This document shows, one piece after another, positions 1-6,468 of a stretch of DNA of 37,205 bases. Made by a program: the position numbers and the translations under genes. This DNA is from Hyphomicrobiales bacterium. GTDB taxonomy: Bacteria; Pseudomonadota; Alphaproteobacteria; Rhizobiales; Rhizobiaceae. The DNA is taken from assembly GCA_002709005.1 (NCBI GenBank), contig PAPH01000054.1, positions 1-37,205 on the forward strand, written 5' to 3'. Positions within the stretch are counted from its first letter, which is position 1. The number at the start of each line of letters is the position of its first letter. A model generated the notes under the pieces. That model did not search any database. It was not told the DNA's origin and saw nothing but the letters and a program-made list of their open reading frames with translations.

Positions 1-202
1 CTCCGAAACCGACGACGTCCGCCGTCCACGTTTCTCTTTCTTCAATATTCAATTGTCAAAGACCTGATCACACAAGTGATCATCCGGCGTTCCGCTTGTG
101 GCTTCAGCCGTATCCGAGTGTCGCTATAAGCGGCTCTCTTTGAAAAACAACAGGGCGAACTTAGCCGCGCCAGCGGCGAACCGCCCTCGTTGTGTGAGCG
201 GG
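1..202 (-). other. rRNA operon leader (5' part), transcribed leftward out of the window
   Basis: Read on the minus strand, this stretch resembles the leader that precedes 16S rRNA in Rhizobiaceae. Near the left edge is GGTCTTTGACAATTG (plus 50-64), a boxA-like antitermination element of the kind found before bacterial rRNA genes, followed by an AT-rich GAAGAAAGAGAAACGTGG run typical of rhizobial 16S leaders. Two RNA hairpins precede it: TGATCAC/GTGATCA with a 4-nt loop (65-82), and a larger one with outer arms AGGGCG/CGCCCT and inner arms GCCGC/GCGGC (152-187). No open frame here looks real. The 16S gene itself would lie to the left of position 1 and is not seen. The identification rests on remembered leader sequences. 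Confidence 0.6.
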
Positions 203-231
203 TTATAGTCGCGACCCATTCCAAGAGTCAA
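203..231 (-). promoter_or_regulatory. Strong sigma70-type promoter, probable rrn promoter
   Basis: On the minus strand the -35 box TTGACT (plus 226-231) and the -10 box CTATAA (plus 203-208) are separated by exactly 17 bases (209-225). The stretch just upstream of the -35 box (about 232-255) is AT-rich with T and A runs, like an UP element. Transcription should start near position 196 and run left through the boxA-like leader. The combination of near-consensus boxes, ideal spacing, an UP-like element and an antitermination leader is what rRNA promoters look like. Confidence 0.65.
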
Positions 232-535
232 CACGCTTTTTCGCAAAAATGTCATTTATCGCATCGGGGCATACCGGGCGCCGAATTCCGGCCGCGGCGC
301 AGCCCTGAAATCAATGGCCCCGCGTTTCGCGGACACCCCCGGATTTCGTTTTCAGGCGCCGCTTCTTCGGGATGTCGCGTTGCTTGGCGACGCGCGCCTC
401 ATCCAAGTCTCGACCGGCTTTCAGCGAAAATTTGCAACCCGGACCGAAAGCGACCACAACATGAGCGGGTCTGGCTCGCGGTTGGGTGCATTCAACCGAG
501 CGGGTCAGATCGGCCCAATGCCCTGAAGGACCGCC
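232..535. other. Intergenic region without a recognisable gene
   Basis: About 300 bases between the rrn-like promoter and the small membrane-protein gene. Short open frames exist on both strands but show no family resemblance and no ribosome binding site. The left end (232-255) is the AT-rich upstream element of the rrn promoter. No terminator, tRNA or clear promoter for the downstream gene was found. Confidence 0.5.
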
Positions 536-763
536 ATGAACAAGTTGTTCGACTTCAACCACCCATTCTTCAAGCCTCTCTGGATCCGCATTCTCGTCAC
601 CGGGGCATGTCTCGTCTGGGGGGTCTTCGAATTCATGACCGGTGCGCCGTTCTGGGGCGTTCTGTTCTGCGGACTGGGAGCGATGGCCGCCTATGGCCTG
701 TTCGTCACCTTCGACCCCGACCAGATCGAGCGGGCTGAAAAGGACAATCGGCCCGATGTCTGA
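536..763 (+). CDS. Small conserved membrane protein of unknown function (75 aa)
   Basis: A 75-residue protein with two predicted hydrophobic segments, roughly residues 15-35 and 38-58, separated by a short Thr-Gly-Ala-Pro turn, and a charged C-terminus rich in Asp, Glu and Lys. The N-terminal pattern of Phe, Asn, His, Pro and Trp before the first membrane segment resembles small uncharacterised inner-membrane proteins I associate with Rhizobiales. The ATG at 536 is preceded by AAGGA, eight bases upstream. It stands alone: the rRNA promoter fires away to the left and the next gene is convergent. Function unknown. That it is a real gene is supported by the membrane pattern and the ribosome binding site. 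Confidence 0.65.
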   Translation: MNKLFDFNHPFFKPLWIRILVTGACLVWGVFEFMTGAPFWGVLFCGLGAMAAYGLFVTFDPDQIERAEKDNRPDV

Positions 764-904
764 CTTCCACCACGGCTGGACAGACAACCAATACCTCGCC
801 GAAACTTGAAGACGCGGACGCTACCGCTCGCCATGGCTAATGGCTATCGCCTTGTTGACGCGGACCGGGTAGCCGGCGCTGCCCCGCCGCATCTCGAGCC
901 GAAA

Positions 905-2614
905 TCAACCTGCTTTCAGGCTGTCCGCGATCTTCTCCGCCATCATGATGGTCGGCACATTGGTGTTGGCGCAGGGAATTGTCGGCATGATTGAGGCGTC
1001 GCATACGATCAAGCCTTCCACTCCACGCACCTTGCCGGCGCTGTCCGTGACGGCCATACGGTCGCCGGGAGCTCCCATGCGGCACGTCCCCGAGGGATGC
1101 CAGACGCCGCCGACAACTTCGGCGAGATAGGCTTCCAGCTCCGCGCGACGGCCGGCCAGGCGTTTCGGGTCGTCATAATTGGAAAGCATGTAAGGCAGGA
1201 CCTTTTCCCGCAGTCCCCCGATTGCATCGAGGCCAACGGCGCCGACGGCAGTGACAACAGCCCCGAGCGCCGACGGTTTGGAAAAGAGCTTGCCGATTTC
1301 CGACATCCCGCCGGCGTAGACGCCTGCCACGACAGATCCCAGGCTCGGATCGGAAGTCAGCCGGACCGCAAGTTCGAAGGCATCGGCCAGACGCACGAGA
1401 TCTCGGCGATCGGACAACATGCGGAAATCGATGCGGGGCGCATCCTGGGGCGCTGTCGGATCCAGGAGAAGCTGACCCCGCGAATAGGACTTGTTCACCC
1501 AGAAGAAGACGGACCCCAGCTGATGTCCCACCGAATGCCAGGCGGCTCGCGTCACGAAATTCATGTGCATATCGCCTGCGGGGCAGCCCTCCCGGCCGGA
1601 CGAAAAGCGATAGCCGATGGGAATATGATAATCCGGAACGCCTTTCTGCCGTGCAGAGCGCCGCAGGAATGGCACCAACCCGGCAGAGGGATGCTCCATC
1701 AGGTTCTGGCCAACCCCGGGCAGATCACGCACGACATCAATGCCGCAATCAACGAGATGCGTCGCCGGACCGATGCCGGCCCTCATCAGGATTGCAGGCG
1801 TTGCAAGGGCCCCGGCAGACAGAACCACGCGGTCAGACGTCAAGGTCTGCGTCTGTCCCGCCCGGCTCGCAAGGACGCCGCGCGCTCTTCCTTCTTCGAT
1901 CAGAAGTCGGGAAACGGTAGTATCCGTCCGGATTTCGAGGTTCGGACGACGACGGACCTCGGGGGTGAGATAGGCCCAAGCGGTGCTTACTCGCCGCGCC
2001 TGCCTGTCCATGTTGACGGCCATCTCAAAGGTTCCGTCTTCCCAGGCGCCGTTTTGATCGGGCAGGAAGGGAATGCCGTTTTTCTCGCAGATTGCGAGCA
2101 TGGCGCGGGTGAAAGGCGTCCATAGAACTTCCCCGCGCCGGCGGATCGGGAACGGTCCGCTGTTGCCGTGAAATTCATTGGAGAAATCGAGATCGTTTTC
2201 GAGCTTCTTGAAATAGGGAAGGCACTCGTCCCAAGACCATCCCTCGACACCCATCTCGCCCCATTCGTCATAGTCGCTCGGCGAACCGCGGTTGGCCCCG
2301 ATGCCATTGATCGCGGAACCGCCGCCCAGAACTCTTGCCTGCTCATAGCGAGCAGCCTTCGCCTCCGGTCGGTTGGAACCGGTGTAGGGATAAGAGGCCT
2401 TCAGGTTCCAGGTATATTTCGGGTTCGAATAGGCGACGCCGGGATAGGGATTGGCCAGATCGGGGAAATCCTCCGGGCGCTCGGCATCCATGCCGGCCTC
2501 CAGAAGGATCACCCTGACCGCGGGATCCTCGGTCAGTCGCGCGGCAAGAACACACCCTGCAGAGCCTCCTCCAACAATGATGTAATCCGCTTGAATGGTC
2601 TCTGCAGTGCTCAT
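905..2614 (-). CDS. GMC-family FAD-dependent oxidoreductase (choline dehydrogenase-like)
   Basis: A 569-residue flavoprotein of the glucose-methanol-choline family, which oxidises alcohols to aldehydes or ketones with FAD. The N-terminal dinucleotide-binding motif GGGSAGCVLAARL (about residues 15-27) ends in an acidic LLEAG strand. The two family signatures are present: ARVLGGGSAINGIGANRG and GALATPAILMRAGIGP. The C-terminal catalytic region has WHPSGTCRMG, carrying the active-site His, and CANTNVPTIMMAEK, with Asn at the second catalytic position as in choline oxidase. Full length for the family. The ATG at 2614 follows GAGGAC. It is the last gene of the minus-strand operon, 48 bases after the RidA-like gene, and likely feeds an aldehyde to the aldehyde dehydrogenase encoded upstream. 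The substrate cannot be told from sequence. Confidence 0.9.
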   Translation of the reverse strand: MSTAETIQADYIIVGGGSAGCVLAARLTEDPAVRVILLEAGMDAERPEDFPDLANPYPGVAYSNPKYTWNLKASYPYTGSNRPEAKAARYEQARVLGGGSAINGIGANRGSPSDYDEWGEMGVEGWSWDECLPYFKKLENDLDFSNEFHGNSGPFPIRRRGEVLWTPFTRAMLAICEKNGIPFLPDQNGAWEDGTFEMAVNMDRQARRVSTAWAYLTPEVRRRPNLEIRTDTTVSRLLIEEGRARGVLASRAGQTQTLTSDRVVLSAGALATPAILMRAGIGPATHLVDCGIDVVRDLPGVGQNLMEHPSAGLVPFLRRSARQKGVPDYHIPIGYRFSSGREGCPAGDMHMNFVTRAAWHSVGHQLGSVFFWVNKSYSRGQLLLDPTAPQDAPRIDFRMLSDRRDLVRLADAFELAVRLTSDPSLGSVVAGVYAGGMSEIGKLFSKPSALGAVVTAVGAVGLDAIGGLREKVLPYMLSNYDDPKRLAGRRAELEAYLAEVVGGVWHPSGTCRMGAPGDRMAVTDSAGKVRGVEGLIVCDASIMPTIPCANTNVPTIMMAEKIADSLKAG

Positions 2615-2662
2615 GTCAGTCCTCGAAGAGCGAAGCGATGTTGGTTGAGGGAGACACCCCCG

Positions 2663-3049
2663 TCAGGGTGCCTTGTAGGCAATGCAATCAACTTCGACCT
2701 TGCAGTCGACCACCATGCGCGACTCCACACAGCAACGTGCCGGCGGATGGTCGCCGAAATACTCTTCGAAGACGCCGTTGAAACTCCAAAAATCGCGCGC
2801 GTCGTCGACCCAGACGCCCACGCGGACGATGTCCGACGGTTCGTACCCTGCGTCCTTGACGATGGTCAGCATATTCTCGATTGCAACCTTCGCCTGTTCG
2901 ACGATGCCGCTGCCGACGATCTCGCCGTCGCGCATCGGAGTTTGTCCGGAGACATAGAGCCAACCAGCCGCTTCCACCGCTTTCGCAAAGGGAAGCTTGC
3001 GACCACCTGAGCCCTTGCCCTCGCCCAGTCCATGTCTCGTAATGGTCAT
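2663..3049 (-). CDS. RidA/YjgF/UK114-family protein (probable enamine/imine deaminase)
   Basis: A 128-residue protein of the Rid superfamily, small trimeric proteins that hydrolyse reactive 2-aminoacrylate-type enamines and imines released by PLP enzymes. The conserved core is visible: LYVSGQTP near residue 32, the AIENMLTIVKDAGY helix, and PPARCCVESRMVVDCKVEVD near residues 102-121, which includes the arginine that binds the carboxylate in active RidA proteins. The ATG at 3049 is preceded by AAAGGA. It lies between the aldehyde dehydrogenase and GMC genes in the same operon as a threonine-dehydratase-like enzyme, a fitting partner because such dehydratases release enamine intermediates. Another Rid subfamily with a pathway-specific imine substrate is equally possible. 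Confidence 0.85.
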   Translation of the reverse strand: MTITRHGLGEGKGSGGRKLPFAKAVEAAGWLYVSGQTPMRDGEIVGSGIVEQAKVAIENMLTIVKDAGYEPSDIVRVGVWVDDARDFWSFNGVFEEYFGDHPPARCCVESRMVVDCKVEVDCIAYKAP

Positions 3050-3104
3050 GTGGGTATCCTTTTATTTTCGCGGCCGGCCCGGGGTAACGAGCGGCCAAAT
3101 TGCA

Positions 3105-4631
3105 TCAGCGCGTGATATCGATCGTCATGGTCTTGAGGTCGCACATCTCGACCAGGGTGTGGCGGCCGCCGGTTCGTCCCAGGCCGCTATTGGTGCCCGC
3201 AGCCCCGCCCGCCGGGATATGCGGCTCCCAGTAGCAGCTCTTCTCGTTCACATTGACGATGCCGCAGCGTAGGCTTTCGGTGTAGAAAAACGCCCGCTTG
3301 ATCGAGTTGGTAAAGACGGCGGCGCTGAGGCCATAGGGGCTCGATGCCGCCAGTTCGAGAGCCTCTTCGTCCGTTTCGAAGGTCAAGACCGGAGCGACCG
3401 GTCCGAAGGACTCTTCCACGTTGAGCAGGCTGTCCCGCGTGAGCCCGGTCACAACTGTCGGCTCGAAATAGAGATTGGTCGGCATCCCCTCGGCCACCTT
3501 GCCGCCCTTGAGGACATCAGCCTTGCGGGCGACCGCATCCTCCATGTGGCTGAGCATCTTGTCGAGCGCCATCGCATTGTTGACGGGCCCCATGGTGGTC
3601 GACGGATCGAAAGGATCGCCCATCCTCACTTTCTCGGCGGCCTTCACGAGACCTTCGACAAAGCGGTCGTGGATGGACTTGTGGACGAGAACGCGTTCTG
3701 TCGCCGTGCAGATCTGACCGGCATTGGCAAAACAACCGGCCCCGACGATCGAGGCAGCCATGTCGACATCCGCATCCGAAAGGACGATGGTCGGCCCGTT
3801 GCCTCCCATCTCCAGCAAAAGCGGCTTGCCCGCACCGCGGCGTGCGATCGTAGCACCGGTCGCGGAACTGCCGGTGAACCCGATGGCATGGGTGCCTGGA
3901 TGAACGACCGCTTCATCGCCCACTTCCGCCCCGTCCCCGAGGACAAGATTGATCACGCCGTCGGGAAGTCCGGCGTCGATCATGCACTCCATCAGGGCAA
4001 CAGCGATCAACGATGTGGTCGGAGCCGGAACCCAGACGACCGTATTGCCTGTCGCCAGCGCCGGACCGAGGTAATACAGGCACGGCAGGGCGAGCGGGAA
4101 ATTCCAGGGGGTGATGATGGCCAACACGCCCTTCGGCTGGAGGAAGGAGAAGGCCCGCTTGTTGGCGTCTGCAAGGGGAAAGGCCGCCGTTTCAAGCCAC
4201 TTCATCTGCTCCGCGGCGTTGCGGAAGCCGAGCGCCGCGCCTCCGACTTCGTCTTTCGCCTCGCTGTGGAATGGTTTTCCCTGCTCGAGGCAGACGAGCC
4301 GTGCCAGTTCGTCTGTGCGCCGGTCGATTTCGTCCGCGATCTTCATGCAAAGCTGGGCACGCTCGAAAACGCCCATCTTGCCGATATTCGAGCGTGCAGC
4401 TTCCGCGGCTTCCACCGCATGACCGACATCTGCACGGGTGGAAAGGGCGAGATAGCCGATCTCCTCGCCGGTCGAGGGACTGTCGACCCTCAAAAACTGA
4501 CCCGAACTGCCCGGCGTCCACTTTGATCCAATGCGGTTGGTTCCGATGCGAAGCCCGCTTTTGGGATCAGTGACAATCGGCATGCCGCGCAGGTTGGGGC
4601 CATCGAGCGTGGACTTGAAATGAACCGTCAT
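3105..4631 (-). CDS. NAD(P)-dependent aldehyde dehydrogenase
   Basis: A 508-residue member of the aldehyde dehydrogenase superfamily, which oxidises an aldehyde to its carboxylate. The oxyanion-hole Asn lies in TPWNFP (about residue 175), the general-base Glu in LLLEMGGNGP, and the catalytic Cys in GQICTATERVL. The C-terminal EESFGPVAPV and NPYGLSAA-like block (here SSPYGLSAAVF) are also present. Length is normal for the succinate-semialdehyde or betaine-aldehyde type. Its ATG overlaps the stop of the upstream creatininase gene in ATGA, so translation is probably coupled. Within the operon it is the natural next step after the GMC alcohol oxidase. The exact aldehyde is unknown; the C-terminal GLGRTGGRHTLVEM region is not diagnostic to me. 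Confidence 0.9.
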   Translation of the reverse strand: MTVHFKSTLDGPNLRGMPIVTDPKSGLRIGTNRIGSKWTPGSSGQFLRVDSPSTGEEIGYLALSTRADVGHAVEAAEAARSNIGKMGVFERAQLCMKIADEIDRRTDELARLVCLEQGKPFHSEAKDEVGGAALGFRNAAEQMKWLETAAFPLADANKRAFSFLQPKGVLAIITPWNFPLALPCLYYLGPALATGNTVVWVPAPTTSLIAVALMECMIDAGLPDGVINLVLGDGAEVGDEAVVHPGTHAIGFTGSSATGATIARRGAGKPLLLEMGGNGPTIVLSDADVDMAASIVGAGCFANAGQICTATERVLVHKSIHDRFVEGLVKAAEKVRMGDPFDPSTTMGPVNNAMALDKMLSHMEDAVARKADVLKGGKVAEGMPTNLYFEPTVVTGLTRDSLLNVEESFGPVAPVLTFETDEEALELAASSPYGLSAAVFTNSIKRAFFYTESLRCGIVNVNEKSCYWEPHIPAGGAAGTNSGLGRTGGRHTLVEMCDLKTMTIDITR

Positions 4632-5437
4632 GGGTAACTCCTTTGACCGTATTCTGCTTGAATCTTCAAAATGGTATCTCGGCTGCGCCGAACGGCTTCA
4701 GCAAAGAGCACAGCTCCCGCCTGGGGGGATGCCTCAGACGGCGTGCCGATGACGCCGTTCTCCCGTATGCGCTCGAAAGGCCGCCAGACGGTCACGGCGG
4801 AGCCGGCGTAAAGATGCGGATCCGGCCATGACTGCGGCGTACCACCTGCTGGAATGAGCGCCTCGCGAACGCTTTCGGGAATTACATGCATCATCAGGGA
4901 GGTTTCGAGTGCGCAGGCATGCCCTGTCCCGCCGGAATAATCCGGAAGGGCTTGTGACGCGGCATCGGCGAGGAGGTCGAAATACGAGAACCCTGCCGAG
5001 ACGACTTCATCTCTTCCAAGCGTTGTGATCGCCACCTGGATCGCGGCTCGATTACCGCCATGACCGTTGAGGATCACCGGAAGAAATCCGTCCTCCCAAA
5101 GGCATTTGCAAAGGTCGACCAGGACGGCAATGAAAGTCTGCGGGCTCAGGCTCATCGTACCGGGAAAGGCGCGATGGTGCTGGGACGAGCCGTAGGCGAA
5201 TGGTTCGCATACCCGAACCTCTTCCAGGTCTTCGCAGGCAGCCAGAGCGACGGCGGATGCCAACCATATATCGAGACCCATCGGCAAATGCGGACCGTGC
5301 TGTTCGACCGCGCCCGTCGGCAACACCGCCACCGGGCGGTTTTGCATCGATTTCATCAACCGGGCCGCGTCCGGCGAGGACATCCAGGCAAAGGATGTCG
5401 GCCCCTTTGGAAATCGTTCAGAGAATGCCCCGCTCAT
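4628..5437 (-). CDS. Creatininase-family amidohydrolase
   Basis: A 269-residue protein of the creatininase fold, metal-dependent hydrolases that open cyclic amides (creatininase) or act on formamides and peptides. The family metal-site pattern is clear: LPTGAVEQHGPHLPMGLD carries the Glu, His and Asp ligands, YGSSQHHRAFPGTMSL carries the His pair, LNGHGGNRAA is the glycine-rich loop, and GHACALETSLMM supplies the late Glu ligand. Length is normal. The start overlaps the end of the permease gene by four bases (ATGA), and its stop overlaps the start of the aldehyde dehydrogenase gene in the same way. This ties it tightly to a transporter and an oxidative pathway. It probably hydrolyses a lactam or amide in the imported compound; that is inference. 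Confidence 0.88.
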   Translation of the reverse strand: MSGAFSERFPKGPTSFAWMSSPDAARLMKSMQNRPVAVLPTGAVEQHGPHLPMGLDIWLASAVALAACEDLEEVRVCEPFAYGSSQHHRAFPGTMSLSPQTFIAVLVDLCKCLWEDGFLPVILNGHGGNRAAIQVAITTLGRDEVVSAGFSYFDLLADAASQALPDYSGGTGHACALETSLMMHVIPESVREALIPAGGTPQSWPDPHLYAGSAVTVWRPFERIRENGVIGTPSEASPQAGAVLFAEAVRRSRDTILKIQAEYGQRSYP

Positions 5438-6408
5438 CGTGCCGGCCCCGAAAGGCGCGCCTTGGCCAGGGTCATACCCGTGTCGGCGAGCAAGGCGGCC
5501 ATGATGATGGCTCCCTTGTAGAGTTCGAGGCTCGAAGGGTCCGTTCCGAAGACCCGCAGCGCCGTCGTCAGCAGACTGACGATCAGGGCGCCCACAACCG
5601 TTCCCCAGACAGTGCCGCGTCCGCCGAAGATGCTGGTTCCGCCCAGCACGGCGGCGGCAATTGCATCGAGAAGAAGGGAGGTCCCGCCAATATTGGGTGT
5701 GACGACCGGAACGCGGCTGATCATGACTGCAGCTGTGAGGAAGACAAACAGTCCGGAGGCCATGTAGATCAGCACCGTGTGCCGGGCCACCGGAATACCG
5801 GCAAGCTCAGCCGCGCCCGCATCGGAACCGAGCGCATAGGTGCGCAAACCGAAACGTGTCATGCGCATCAGGATCGCGGCGGCGGCAACGATGATCACCG
5901 TCATGAATATGACGTGGGGGATACCGAGGCTGCGTTCTATGCCGATGAAGCGCAGGGTCGGATCCTTGAGGATCAATACCCCCTTTGACGCAACAGCGAG
6001 GGTCGCGCCCTGCAAAACCACCATCGCAGCCAATGTCGTTACAAACGGCGGGATTCTCAAAAGCGAGATGACGATGCCGTTGATAAAGCCGACGAAGAGC
6101 ATCACCGCCAGGCCGATTGCGAGCGACGGAAAAAGGCCAAAGCCCGCATCGACGAGGCTCGCAATCAGGACAGCGCAAAAAGCGACCCCAACGCCCGCAG
6201 AAAGATCGATTCCCGCCGTCAGCAGCACGATCATTGCGCCAATCGCCAGAACCGCGATCGGCGTCGCCTGCGAGACGATATTGATCAGGCTTTGTCCGGA
6301 GACAACGCGTTGATCGATTGCCGCGAAGATTGCCGTCAGTGCGACCAGCAGAATGAGCGGCGAGAGGTCGAGGAGCCGCTTGAAAGCTCTGTTTTGTGAG
6401 GAGTTCAT
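5434..6408 (-). CDS. ABC transporter permease, ribose/sugar type (RbsC-like)
   Basis: A 324-residue integral membrane protein of the RbsC/AraH permease family. It has about eight to ten hydrophobic segments and the family hallmark GIDLSAGVGVAF near residue 65, where transporters of this class usually read GGIDLSVG. Other conserved parts are AAAVLGGTSIFGGRGTVWGTVVGAL near the C-terminus and an NPxAA-like cytoplasmic loop (GSDAGAAELAGIPV). It is the second permease of this operon; the first is fused to the ATPase 60 bases upstream, and the two probably form a heterodimer in the inner membrane. Only a weak ribosome binding site precedes the ATG at 6408. Sugar-type permeases also carry polyols, purines, AI-2 and other polar compounds, so the substrate is open. 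Confidence 0.9.
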   Translation of the reverse strand: MNSSQNRAFKRLLDLSPLILLVALTAIFAAIDQRVVSGQSLINIVSQATPIAVLAIGAMIVLLTAGIDLSAGVGVAFCAVLIASLVDAGFGLFPSLAIGLAVMLFVGFINGIVISLLRIPPFVTTLAAMVVLQGATLAVASKGVLILKDPTLRFIGIERSLGIPHVIFMTVIIVAAAAILMRMTRFGLRTYALGSDAGAAELAGIPVARHTVLIYMASGLFVFLTAAVMISRVPVVTPNIGGTSLLLDAIAAAVLGGTSIFGGRGTVWGTVVGALIVSLLTTALRVFGTDPSSLELYKGAIIMAALLADTGMTLAKARLSGPAR

Positions 6409-6468
6409 ATCAAGTACGCCCTTCCGCCGTCCGTGGCCGCGGGAGCCTGTTCAGAAGAAAACAACTCA

